Part shown: one piece after another, positions 53,927 to 64,000 of the stretch
Position numbering within the stretch: the stretch's first letter is position 1
Layout: each line of letters begins with the position of its first letter
NCBI GenBank assembly: GCA_963678675.1
Contig: OY783199.1
Span: 10,128,356 to 10,192,355, forward strand
Length of the DNA stretch: 64,000 bases
Reading direction: 5' to 3'
Origin: Xiphydria camelus
Taxonomy: Eukaryota; Arthropoda; Insecta; Hymenoptera; Xiphydriidae
Translations under genes and position numbers: made by a program
The notes under the pieces: model-generated
Told to the model about the DNA's origin: nothing
Database searches by the model: none
The model's input: only the letters and a program-made list of their open reading frames with translations

Positions 53927-56900
53927 AAAACAGATTCTCTGTAAAAAAGGCGGCATGTTCATTCAGTGCCAACAAAAATTGATACCTAAAATACTCTCCA
54001 AAAAAGATTTGAAATCAATTAAGATCACCATGTTCAAGATTTATATATAAAAAGTAAAAGGCATCATTTGAACGGAAAATTATTGTAACTCGTTACTAAA
54101 AATTCGGCTAAAAAAATTTATAAACAAATTTTCATAAAAAAGAACTTGCCGCGTTTTTTCCTTCAGAATAAAAAATTGACAGAGAATTACATTCGATGTT
54201 TATGCACTTATGATTTTAAATAAATTCATACACTTATATGATACCACCAGGATACCGAACGTCGCACGAGAAACCGATCAGGCGGGGGCCTTCTGAATTT
54301 CTCTGAATTTGACTTCGGCAGTGCAATTTATGAATCACTCTAGCACCATCCAAGCACTGCAAATTATTCGGTATAGTGGACAAAATATGAAAACTTAAAC
54401 GCGGCAAGTTCTTTTTTATGAAAATTTGTTTATAAATTTTTTTAGTCGAATTTTTAATAACGAGTTACAATAATTTTCCTTTCAAATGATGCCTTTTACT
54501 TTTTATATATAAATCTTGAACATGGCGATCTTAATTGATTTCAAATCTTTTTTGGAGAGTATTTTAGTATCAATTTTTGTTGGCACTGAATGAACATGCC
54601 GCCTTTTTTTACAGAGAATCTGTTTTTGTGGGGGGATTTCATTACTTTTTGGAATTTATTCATGAGGAGAATAGGTATCTATATACATGTAGGAGAATAG
54701 CTTTTTATTACCACCAAATTAAAATCTCACATTTTATACCGATACGAGCTAATTAATTATAACCACGTTACTTTTTATTTATTCTCGTGATATTTTGAAA
54801 GGGATTTATAAACTAGAGTGCACTTATATTTTTCACTTTGCTTTAGTATTTTGGAGAAATAAAACATACCGCTTTCGAATTTACAGGCCATCGGATTTTC
54901 CTTATATTTTGGTCGTCTTAAGAAATCCATGTAGACATTTTACCTTTAACTCTAACAATAAGTATACTCTTCTAATAACCGTGACGAATTGTTTCATCAC
55001 ATCGCACCCGTTACAGACCAGTGTCATAACACAAAATTTTCCAAAGAGGTGTTTTTAGTGTATTATTACTGTTCTCATTGAGATCTACCAATCAGTAAAA
55101 CTGCGTTGCGCGGAAACTATGCTAGTTAGAAATATGTCAATTTTACTGATTGGTAGATATCAATGAGAACAGTAACAATACACTAAAAACACTCTTGAAA
55201 AATTTTGTGTTATGACACTATTCTGTAACGTGTGCGACATGTAAAGATACTACTTATGACAGTATATATGTTGTTACATATTAACTCGAGACGTTGGAAT
55301 AGTTTTAAGAAATCCTTTTGCATGCACCGCTGAAATTTTGCCCTTATACTCGTAAATAAATTTCTCAAGTAACTCGCAAAGTTACGTATACGCATCTTAG
55401 CGAATAGACCAATCAGGATCAAGTATTCCGTTGTAATGGGGGTCCTGATTGATCTACTCGCTAAGATGCGTATACGTTTCCTGATACGGAATACTTGATC
55501 CTGATTGGTCTATTCGCTAAGATGCGTGCACGCAAAGGTACGAGCGAATTCGAGAAAGGGGCCCCTGATCTGCCGGTAGCTGTCAATTCGGGAGATCGAA
55601 GTATCTAACCTCGAAATTGTTAATTTGTAAATAATAATAAATAATGTGTAGAAGTGATAAATAATTATTCGGGTTTCTTCGATGAGTTTCCCCAAGTGTT
55701 TAAAAATCGGTGTCCATAACTGTGGCTTCAACTTCCAGTGATTAAGTAAGTAGTTACTGCAGAATGAGTAGGTTACAAGATTTTCATGAAGTTTTTGACG
55801 GTTTTTTTGCATGTCCCCTTTCATAAGGTGCAAACAAAGAAGATGTAACTACTGTCCTATCCTGAAGAAAATGAGTCGATCGACATCAGACATTGTCGAA
55901 CTCATCACCGAGCGCCTTTCACCCACTGTATTTTCATTGCAATATGCGCTTTTCATTTCAACTATTCCTGCTTTAAATAACTTTCACTTCTCTTTCAAAG
56001 TATTTACCTTGTACGAATTGTTGATCGTAGGGGGCAGCGATCAATGATTGTGACTAATCGTAGACAAATTATTCCTGCGATGATGTTCCAGTTGCGAAGC
56101 ATACACTAGCAAGTCAGCTTACAGAGCGTCCGATGTTTAGTATCAACTTTACCTCTTTTGGAACACCCATCACCCGAGCATAATCACGATTACGTTAACG
56201 TTAATCGCAGAACAGACCGTGAGCTTGGGCACATTATCACAATAATAGTTCGGCACACTTCTCTACGACGTGTCGCTATTATTGATCGCTGCCTCCTACC
56301 ACGAACAGTTCATAAAAGGTTATTAGCTTGAAAGAAGTAAAAGTTATTTAACGCTGGAATAATTGAAACGAGAAGCGCGTATTGCAATTAATGTACCGTG
56401 GGTAATAGGCGCTCGGTGACAAGTCTGACATTCTCCAATGTCCATCAAGTCATCTTTTTACGGACAGGACACGAGCTAGATCCGCTTCAGATGCACCTGT
56501 ACGAGATGACATGTCAGAAAATCATGAGTCTTCGTGAAAATCTTCTAACCTACTCGTTCTGCAGTAATACTTAATAATATCACTGGAAGTTGAAGCACCA
56601 GTTATTGGCAAAAATCGGACACCGGTGTTTAAACACTTGGGGAATATCATCGAAGAAACCCGAATGATTATTTCTTACCACTTCTAAATATTAGTAATCA
56701 TTATTTACAAATTAACAATTTCGATCTCCCGAATTGACAGCTACCGGGAGATCAGACTTTTGACACTTTTCGCTCAGCTCGTAAGACCGCAGCGCACTCT
56801 CCCGAACCCAACTCTTAAAGCACCGAGCCAACCACTTCCAGCCAAATGTCGGGGAAATTCAAAATCAGGAGTTTTTGCCAGAGGACATTCGGTATATGTT

Positions 56901-57062
56901 GTTACATATATTAACTCGAGACGTTGGAATAGTGTTAAGAAATTCTTTTGCATGCACCGCTGAAATTTCGCTCTTACTCGTAAATAAATTTCTAGCGCAG
57001 AGAGCATCGATATTTTGCTGCACCTGTATTTTTCTGGGACCTAAGAGATAATTATAAAAGCC
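53927..57062. repeat. Composite repeat unit, copy 2
   Basis: Colinear with 35811-39540. It begins with foldback module A (53927-54640) and lacks the 36973-37206 and 38562-39152 insertions. It has its own insertion at 55003-55236. Confidence 0.85.
55003..55236. mobile_element. 234-bp MITE, TSD ACAT, absent from copy 1
   Basis: TIRs CGCACCCGTTACAG and CGCACACGTTACAG (reverse complement) with long arms (ACTAAAAACAC; TTTTACTGATTGGTAGAT). ACAT is at 54999-55002 and 55237-55240. Copy 1 at 36895-36905 is uninterrupted. Confidence 0.88.
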
Positions 57063-57067
57063 CCATA

Positions 57068-57850
57068 CAGGGTGAGCCAAATGTATGGAAACGGTGGAAT
57101 AACTTTCGAGGGAGACATTTTGAAGAAAAATGTTTCAAACAAAACATTTAAGATTTTTCCCTGGCCATCCAATGGTGACCTTGAATCTGACCATGAACTC
57201 GACCTTGAAGGTCATTCGAAGGTTAAGGTCGCTTTTTTAAATGGGAACCCCTATTTTTATGGCGGATTTGGAAGGAGCGGAAAATTTTACGTCCGAATAT
57301 GATCTTTGACCTTGACCTTGGATTCAAGGTAAAGGTCAACGATCAAATAGGAAAGTTTTAGGTTTTTTCCCTGGCCATCTAATGGTAACCATGAATCTGA
57401 CCTTGATCTCGACCTTGAAGTTCATTCCAAGTTCAAGGTATCTTTTTTAAATGGCAACCTACATTTTTTATGGTGTTAGCAACCGGCCACTTAAGGCAAG
57501 GTGACATGAGCACCCGGCCAATCAAGGCAAGGCGGTGTTAGTTCCCGGCCACTGAAGGCAAGACATTGTAAAATGGCAAAATTTTGGAATATCCACCGAT
57601 TTATCCAAAATTTTATGCTCATGTCACCTTGCCTTAAGTGGCCGGTTGCTAACACCATAAAAAATGTAGGGTGCCATTTAAAAAAGCGACCTTGACCTTC
57701 GAATGACCTTCAAGGTCGAGTTCATGGTCAGATTCAAGGTCACCATTGGATGGCCAGGGAAAAATCCTAAATGTTTTGTTTGAAACTTTTTTCTTCAAAA
57801 TGTCTCCCTCGAAAGTTATTCCACCGTTTCCATACATTTGGCTCACCCTG
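57068..57850. mobile_element. 783-bp foldback, TIR CAGGGTGAGCC, TSD TA
   Basis: The ends CAGGGTGAGCCAAATGTATG are inverted, with TA at 57066-57067 and 57851-57852. The arms contain GACCTTGAAGGTCATTCGAA. The centre repeats ACCGGCCACTTAAGGCAAGG and close variants several times in both orientations. Frames at 57072-57302 and 57649-57861 (minus) are the two arms of the same palindrome. Confidence 0.88.
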
Positions 57851-57852
57851 TA

Positions 57853-58855
57853 TGATACCACCAGTATACCGAACGTCGCACGAGAAACCGATCAGGCGGG
57901 GGCCTTCTGAATTTCTCTGAATTTAACTTCGGCAGTGCAATTTATGAATCACTCTAGCACCGTCCAAGCACTGCAAATTATTCGGTATAGTGGACAAAAT
58001 ATGAAAACTTAAACGCGGCAAGTTCTTTTTTATGAAAATTTGTTTATACCTAAATTTTTTAGTCTAATTTTTTAGTAACGAGTTACAATAATTCTCCTTT
58101 CAAATGATGCCTTTTACTTTTTATACATAAATCTTGAACATGGCGATCTTAATTGATTTCAAATCTTTTTTGGAGAGTATTTTACGTATCAATTTTTGTT
58201 GACGCTGAATGAACATGCCGCCTTTTTTTACATAGTGTAATACGAAAAAGGAAATATATCGATGAAGAAAAAATAATAATAAAGTAGTTACTCCATTATT
58301 GTAATCCAATTCCATTGTGTATCCTTTATTTTTCTGCCACGACTTTGATCGTTGATAGTGGATGGATCAACCAATAAATTTGATTTTTCTTCACTATCAG
58401 CAATTAAAGTCGTGGCAGAAAAATAAGTAATACACAATATTATTGGATTACAATAATGGAGTACCTACTTTATTATTATTTTTTCTTTATCGATACATTT
58501 CCTCTTTTGTATTATACTATCACAAGTTCCAATTTATATACCGACCTGTCAAACGTGAAGTGTACGTGTACCTCATTCCTATTTCATCTCTTCTTCGCCT
58601 CTGGTATAACGATGGAAGTTACAAAATATCCTCATTTACACTCCAAAAAGCACGTTTTTGCAAGTAACTTTTCTGTAACATTTCTGCGATATTTTACAAT
58701 ATTCGTGAATACTACCGTATGTTAAAAATATATATCTCTCGATAAATTCGTGAATGTTGCAAAACATCATAGAAACGTTTCGGAATCATTACATCAAAAG
58801 ATCTCCTCGATAAGGTACAGCTCGATAAGATTGTAGTTGTCAGGGCTGAATTATA
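57853..58855. repeat. Partial modules A (right half) and B
   Basis: 57853-58233 equals the right half of module A. 58234-58855 equals much of module B (ATAATGGAGTACCTACTTTA; CTCGATAAGGTACAGCTCGA). Confidence 0.75.
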
Positions 58856-59598
58856 CAGGGTGAGCCAAATGTATGTGGAAACGGTGGAATAACTTTCGAG
58901 GGAGATATTTCGAAGAAAAATGTTTCAAACAAAACATTTAGGATTTTTCCCTGGCCATCCAATGGTGACCTTGAATCTGACCATGAACTCGACCTTGAAG
59001 GTCATTCGAAGGTCAAGGTCGCTTTTTTAAATGGGAACCCCTTTTTTTTATGGCGGATTTGACCTTGGATTCAAGGTAAAGGTCAACGATCAAATAGGAA
59101 AGTTTTAGGTTTTTTCCCTGGCCATGTAATGGTAACCATGAATCTGACCTTGACCTCGACCTTGAAGTTCATTCCAAGTTCAAGGTATTTTTTTTAAATG
59201 GCACCCTAAATTTTTTATGGTGTTAGCAACCGGCCACTTAAGGCAAGGTGACATGAGCACAAAATTTTGGATAAATCGGTGGATATTCCAAAAGTTTGCC
59301 ATTTTACAATGTCTTGCCTTCAGTGGCCGGGAACTAACACCGCCTTGCCTTGATTGGCCGGGTGCTCATGTCACCTTGCCTTAAGTGGCCGGTTGCTAAC
59401 ACCATAAAAAATGTAGGTTGCCATTTAAAAAAGATACCTTGAACTTGGAATGAACTTCAAGGTCGAAATCAAGGTCAGATTCATGGTTACCATTAGATGG
59501 CCAGGGAAAAAACCTAAAACTTTCCTATTTGATCGTTGACCTTACCTTGAATCCAAGGTCAAGGTCAAAGATCATATTCGGACGTAAAATTTTCCGCT
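58856..59598. mobile_element. Second CAGGGTGAGCC foldback, right end lost
   Basis: Left TIR CAGGGTGAGCCAAATGTATG after TA (58854-58855). It has the same arms and the same CCGGCCACTTAAGGCAAGG core as 57068-57850. The right arm breaks at about 59598, where copy-1-like sequence (equivalent to about 36840-36925) begins. Confidence 0.8.
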
Positions 59599-59892
59599 CG
59601 ACGTTTTACCTTGAACTCTAAGTCTACTCTTCCAATGACCATGACGAATTGTTTCATCACATATAAAGATACCACTTATGACAGTACCCAGGTAGCACAC
59701 TAACGTCGAAATGACGTTTTTTGAAGGTCAGTTCTGACGTCAGATGACGAAAAATATGACGTCATTTTAACGTCGCAAAGACGGCTTAATTGCACATCCA
59801 CGCGACGTCAGACAAATCACGTCATAATGACGTTTTACCGTACGTTGTGATGACGTAAAAAATGACGGTTCTAAAAGGTTAGGTCTAACGTA

Positions 59893-60105
59893 CACCCGGC
59901 GTCTCGGATTATGTCGCTGGTGACTTTTTTTAAATGTTATTTTTAAACGTACTAACCAATGAACAATTAATTCTCATACCCTTATTAGCTACGGTAGTGT
60001 CTACTCTCGTTAATAAAAGCATGAGAATTGATTCATCATTGGTTAGTACGTTTACAAATAACATTTAAAAAAAGTCACCAGCGACAGAATCCGCGACGCC
60101 GAGTG
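59893..60105. mobile_element. 213-bp MITE nested in the above, TSD TA
   Basis: TIRs CACCCGGCGTCTCGGATTAT and CACTCGGCGTCGCGGATTCT, flanked by TA at 59891-59892 and 60106-60107. The arms share CGCTGGTGACTTTTTTTAAA and ACGTACTAACCAATGA. Related half copy at 32020-32145. Confidence 0.85.
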
Positions 60106-60379
60106 TATATCTTCATCGTGAGCGGTTACCCATCCTACTAGAGTGTCCGCACTTTTGGCTGCTTAACTTCGTTGATCGGTCGGTGTCCTCGAGTCCTCAT
60201 CTGCTGCACGCTTCTGTGGTTAAGAATATTATTACTATGTATTAGTGTTCATATGAAGTTTGATGAATAAATGTATATTACTTTTCAATAAGAAAGAGCT
60301 TGAATAAATAAGATTTTATAATTGTATTATTCTTTTCTCAAGATTTTTCTAAATTTATGATTGTATCTTTTGATAAATA

Positions 60380-60431
60380 TTCTTGCATAGACGCAAATTG
60401 ATATTAGTATCAATTTGCGTCTATGCAAGAA
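60380..60431. repeat. Perfect 24-bp-stem hairpin
   Basis: The arm 60380-60403 and its exact reverse complement 60408-60431 are separated by the loop TTAG. It is followed immediately by an AAAT-type microsatellite (60432-60477). Confidence 0.95.
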
Positions 60432-60883
60432 ATAAATAATAAATAAATAAATATAAATAAATAAATAAATAAATAATTATATGAATGTTTAATCATCCTA
60501 CATTAATTGATTGTCTTTCATTTACTTTAATAATCTGTGCTTTTTAATAAATAGTATAGTTTATAACTTGCTCAACATACTCTGGAGACTAAATCAAATA
60601 ATTTATTGATTTAATAATTGAACAAATTACAATTTTTGTCCATTTATTCACAAATAAATGTTCAAGCCTATATATGCAGGAGACGGAAATTTTTCTAAGT
60701 CTTGTTCGTCATTAAAAATGACGGAAAAGTTCCGTCAAAAAGACGTTGAATTTTGACGTCCAAGGTACGTCGTAAATATGATGCCCCTGTGACGTTAATA
60801 TTACGATAACTGACGTCTGAAACCCTATACTGACCAAAAAATGACGTCTGAGACGTTATTCTAACGTCAGTGTGCTACCTGGG

Positions 60884-61500
60884 TATATATCGTCCCCTTC
60901 CTACAAAAAGTCACTAACTAACATATTTTGTTAAATTCACCTAACTGGACCTAGTAGCTTAATTTTGTTAAATCTTTAAATGGTAAAACTCACTAACAAG
61001 GAAACGTTTCGAGGCCGCCGCTTCCGATCTTGATGAAACTTCGTAAATTTAAAGTTTATCGAAAAATAAGAGACCCCTATTTTTTTATAGCGGCCCAATG
61101 TTGGTTTAAGGGGGTGAAATGGACCCCTGAATTTTCACCCCCTTCGAGCTATCTCCGAAACGAAGCGAGATAGATGAAAACTTTCAATGTACGTTTTGTT
61201 TTGTTTTTTTAGTATAATAAAATCCCCTAAACAGATTTTGAAAAAAAGCATTATTTTTCAAAAAAAAAAAATTTTTTTATCTAATTTTTCGAAATTTCGG
61301 TTTAGTCATGTAGACAAAAATTTAGGAAATTTTATTACAAATTCAACCATGTATGACATGATATATTTCCCTCCTACAGTTTTGCAAATTTCTAACTTTT
61401 ATGTCTGATAATGAGCGGGCTACCAATGGCAGTGACGGGATAGGTCGGGGGTTATTACTTCTATGTATTTTAATGCCACTTTTCTTTTATTTAATAAAGT
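60884..61500. other. Spacer with dispersed-repeat look, no gene
   Basis: Contains GGAAACGTTTCGAGGCCGCC and a GGGGGTGAAA/TTTCACCCCC pair around 61110-61145. The poly-A/T-rich frame at 61187-61408 is not protein-like. Confidence 0.4.
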
Positions 61501-61504
61501 TCAA

Positions 61505-61882
61505 CTTCTATGGCTCATAATTATGACAATAATGGTATTCCGTGAAAAAATGTTTTATACAAAGTTGTTTCTTACACCAAGCACACGTAATAACGGCAAT
61601 ATCGCCACATATGTGGCATCGTGGTTCCGAGTCCTGTGCAAAACAAAATTCTACAGGATGTTCAAATTCAGGAGGTCTCCTGAATATATATCCACTCTTG
61701 AACCACGAATATTTAATAAAGTTAGTAAACCGTGGTGAAGAAAACTGATTATGAGTAAGAGATTGAAGTTTTAAAATATTATCTCTCGAATGAAGGTTAA
61801 TATCGTAATTGAAAAGAGTTACAATATCTGAAAACCTCCTTACAAAATTCTTCCACATTCGAAAGCCGTATACGTCTAGCGG
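61505..61882 (-). pseudogene. Inverted 3' fragment of the pogo-like transposase
   Basis: The minus frame reads MWKNFVRRFSDIVTLFNYDI from 61858, with in-frame LDVYGFR coded just upstream to about 61882. This matches the end of the window (63880-64000, plus) with no differences noticed over about 120 bp. It continues beyond what the window shows of the plus copy: SSPRFTNFIKYSWFKSGYIF, then a Cys/His-rich C-terminus CHICGDIAVITCAWCKKQLC, IKHFF..YHYC, giving C-x2-C-x7-C-x2-C-x4-C-x2-H-x5-H-x-C. Such a C-terminal zinc-binding tail is best known from piggyBac. The fragment starts after the third catalytic Asp region, so it has no activity alone. Confidence 0.85.
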
Positions 61883-62022
61883 AATATTATCAAAATAAAA
61901 TGGACAAAAATTGTTCAGAAATCTTATTAATAAATCCGACCGTTAATTTATTTATATTATTTTCTGTTTGTGTGTAAGTAACTAATAATTCACTCACAGG
62001 TTAGATAAAATTGTCTGAATTT

Positions 62023-62340
62023 TTATAGTTTTTTGTTGGAATCATTTTTTTCTTTACTTTTCTTCTTCGCGTACTGTTTCCTCCAGTACTCCTCACATTC
62101 TTGCAGCTCTCGTTCTACTTCGGCCATGGATGGTCCTGTTGTGCGGAATGTCAGATCCAGCGATTTCCCGGGAGACGGCAATGGTATGTGCCCATTTTTA
62201 AGATCCTCCACGATCTTCTCAAAAGTCGGTAACTCGTTTGAACCCATCACTTGAATGATAGACGCAGCCAATGAAACTGAAGCTCTTTGCTTCTCGGCCC
62301 TGTATATATACTCCTCGAAAATGCCGTAAACAACATTCCT
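62023..62340 (-). CDS. Candidate terminal exon of an unidentified protein
   Basis: The minus frame is open from an AG at about 62361-62362 to the stop at 62023-62025. It reads TNNRNVVYGIFEEYIYRAEK, VSLAASIIQVMGSNELPTFE, IVEDLKNGHIPLPSPGKSLD, then an acidic/basic coiled end (AEVERELQECEEYWRKQYAK). There is no ATG near the beginning (the first ATG encodes Met in IIQVMGS), so upstream sequence would have to be spliced from the right. The text is well ordered and unlike any TE protein I know, which makes it the best host-gene candidate in the window. It could also be cargo of the flanking pogo-like element. Function is not recognised. Confidence 0.45.
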   Translation of the reverse strand, partial: RNVVYGIFEEYIYRAEKQRASVSLAASIIQVMGSNELPTFEKIVEDLKNGHIPLPSPGKSLDLTFRTTGPSMAEVERELQECEEYWRKQYAKKKSKEKNDSNKKL

Positions 62341-62356
62341 GTTATTTGTAGGGTTG

Positions 62357-62366
62357 CCTTATATGG
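62357..62366. promoter_or_regulatory. Perfect CArG-box match CCTTATATGG
   Basis: CC(A/T)6GG is the SRF/MADS-box site. It lies between the divergent 62023-62340 exon and the pogo-like gene. A single 10-bp match can occur by chance. Confidence 0.2.
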
Positions 62367-62638
62367 CCTCGGTGATGCGAAAAAGGGAGTTTAGTTCTTT
62401 GGACAAGCTTTATTATTAGTTGGCTCTGTGCCCATGTAAAAATATTTTCGTACGCGCTCTCGAGTTTCGTACGCGGACTCCGAGGATGATGGCCCCTTTT
62501 TGGGAAGTCGGACCTCCCACCCTCTCCAGTCTGTTTCGTTCTTGTGAGGCGACTTCATTATATATAAGGAAGCGAAAGAGAAAGCTTTTTAGTCTGAATA
62601 TTCAGTTTCTATGGTGCACAGCAGTTCATATTATTATT

Positions 62639-64000
62639 ATGGCAATTATAAATCCGATCAATGTGTTAACTTTATTGATGGCCATTTTCAGTGTACCAAA
62701 TGGAAGAGAAAGTCCAATGAATAGTGCAGAAGTGCAATTGAAAGATTTATTACAAAATATTATTATACGTAGCATGGAGGATTCATCATTTCGAGTCGAA
62801 CATGAAAATAAATTGGAATTGGAAGATTCAATCGAGGATAGTGAAATGCACGCTATTAATACTGACTGGCTGGAATCGGATGTCGAGGATGTTCCTCACG
62901 TAGAAACCTCTATACCTCCAGAACCATATCCCTGTACACCCGATGAAGAAGCGGTTAGCTTTGAATATAAACAAAGTGCCATAGATTACTGGAACAGTGG
63001 GAAGAAAAGACGTCGAACCGTAGCAGCAGTTCAACATCAGTTTAAAAAAGTGAAATCTGATAGACAATTACGAAGATGGGCTGCGCAAGTAGGACAGGGG
63101 GGTACTCAAAATGATAAATTAATACGCATAGCGAAATATACTTTTGATAAATTTGTAGAAGCTAGTAGATCGAAAATAATAGTACATAATGTAGACCTTA
63201 AACGATGGGCTTTACAAGCAAAAGAAGTAGAGAATCTTCCAACCTTCAAAGCAAGTCAAACATGGTTGAGGTCATTCAAGAAAGCATATAGAATTGTCTC
63301 TCGAAAGATCACAAAGTTTGTAACGAGAAAAAACGTTGAGGGTGAGGAAAGTTTGAAAGTACGAAGCCATGCCTTCGTAGAACAAGTGAAGCCACTCATT
63401 ACACAATATGGACCACAAAATGTATTTAACTCTGATCAGAGTGGATTTAATTTAGAAATACATTCTGGCCGAACTTTAGCTACATCGGGGCAAAAAAAAA
63501 TTGAAGCTGTGGTACAATCAATATCTTCTACAACCCACAGCTATACTATACAACCCACCATATCTGCTGATGGAAAACTACTGTCGCCTCTTTATGTGGT
63601 ATTAAAAGAGGCTAGTGGGCAATTGGGAGAACGAGTGCAACAAACCGTGTTTAGGCCGCCAAATGTATACTTCATGGCTTCCAAATCTGGGAAACTTACA
63701 ACCGATCTCATGAAAACATAGCTGCAAGAAGTTTACTTCCCTAACACTGGATCTACAAGCGTCTTACTGCTGGACTCTTGGAGTGGACAATGTGAGCGAA
63801 GTGTTCGAGAAGCTACACCAGAAGACAAGACAATAATATTAATGACGATTCCACAAGGCACCACCGGACTGATTCAACCGCTAGACGTATACGGCTTTCG
63901 AATGTGGAAGAATTTTGTAAGGAGGTTTTCAGATATTGTAACTCTTTTCAATTACGATATTAACCTTCATTCGAGAGATAATATTTTAAAACTTCAATCT
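62639..64000 (+). pseudogene. Pogo/CENP-B-type transposase, one TAG, runs off the edge
   Basis: The frame is open from 62420. Likely starts are ATG 62639 or 62717 (MNSAEVQLKDLL); a TTTTCAG at 62683-62689 may be a splice acceptor. An acidic N-terminus is followed by a psq-like HTH (YKQSAIDYWNSGKKRRRTVA...RQLRRWAAQ), a CENP-B/Tc5-type HTH (LKRWALQAKEVENLPTFKAS, WLRSFKKAYRIVSRKITKF) and the catalytic core. Catalytic residues are VFNSDQSGFN (first Asp, where canonical pogo has DETG), SVLLLDSWSG (second) and TGLIQPLDVYGF (third). An in-frame TAG at 63719-63721 falls between the first and second Asp; reading continues in the same frame to the window end. With one stop and intact DDD residues, it is recently disabled. 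Confidence 0.85.

Larger units (their letters stand above)
59687..60883. mobile_element. 1.2-kb element with GACGTC arrays, TSD TA
   Basis: TIR CCCAGGTAGCACACTAACGT, mirrored at the right end (CTAACGTCAGTGTGCTACCTGGG, last 20 bases cited). TA is at 59685-59686 and 60884-60885; unit copy 1 shows the empty site GACAGTATATATA. GACGTC/ATGACGT motifs occur about ten times within 200 bp of each end. No transposase. A second MITE is nested inside. Confidence 0.88.

Noticed and set aside
57470..59405. Loop inversion between the two CAGGGTGAGCC foldbacks
   Set aside because: The centre appears flipped relative to the arms, but because the arms are inverted repeats, insertion in the opposite orientation explains it equally well.
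1..64000. tRNA, rRNA or other structural RNA genes
   Set aside because: No cloverleaf with A and B boxes or rRNA-like conserved core was found by eye; absence cannot be proved without a covariance search.

Overview
This is a eukaryotic, almost certainly arthropod (probably insect) repeat-rich region. The grounds are spliced transposase genes with GT/AG introns, mariner, PIF/Harbinger, pogo, Helitron and non-LTR elements typical of insect genomes, AT-rich spacers and long microsatellites. I could not place the species. I found no complete conserved host gene. The only candidate for host coding sequence is a short minus-strand exon at 62023-62340. I saw no tRNA, rRNA or CRISPR array.

The window is best read as a nest of transposable elements (TEs), many of which can be delimited to the base because both terminal inverted repeats (TIRs) and the target-site duplication (TSD) are visible. 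Left part (1-10 kb): an acidic triplet repeat, a GTTATC-motif tract, foldback elements, a 126-bp TAA-flanked MITE (miniature non-autonomous element), CCATT-motif arrays, and a 5'-truncated I-like LINE with a 14-bp TSD. 10-18 kb: a decayed mariner carrying two nested insertions, a Harbinger-like element interrupted by a TTAA-flanked piggyBac-like MITE, a foldback with an ORF in its loop, a mariner-like element keeping only a DNA-binding ORF, and a Helitron with precise A/T ends. 18-21.5 kb: a CR1/Jockey-group LINE with intact reverse transcriptase, inserted in a GA-rich microsatellite.

23-31 kb: two tandem repeat units with a 96-codon ORF (a third, inverted copy lies at 34.5 kb), then a nearly intact PIF/Harbinger element. 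Its transposase gene (plus strand, three exons, two frameshifts) and its MADF/BESS-like accessory gene (minus strand) are interlocked: an exon of each lies in an intron of the other. Seven non-autonomous elements in the window have TAA or TTA duplications as expected for this superfamily.

32-61 kb: motif-array elements (TTGGCAACA, TGTAGAGTTG, GACGTC), several foldbacks, a DUF6570 fragment of a Helitron-type protein, and two copies (35.8-39.5 and 53.9-57.1 kb) of one unit of about 2.9 kb. Comparing these copies gives natural empty sites for three MITE insertions. 61.5-64 kb: a pogo/CENP-B-type transposase with one in-frame TAG runs off the right edge, and an inverted fragment of the same gene supplies its C-terminal cysteine-rich domain.

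Coordinates with TIR and TSD are exact as read; boundaries of foldbacks without a TSD are approximate. Family assignments rest on motif recognition by eye, not on database searches.
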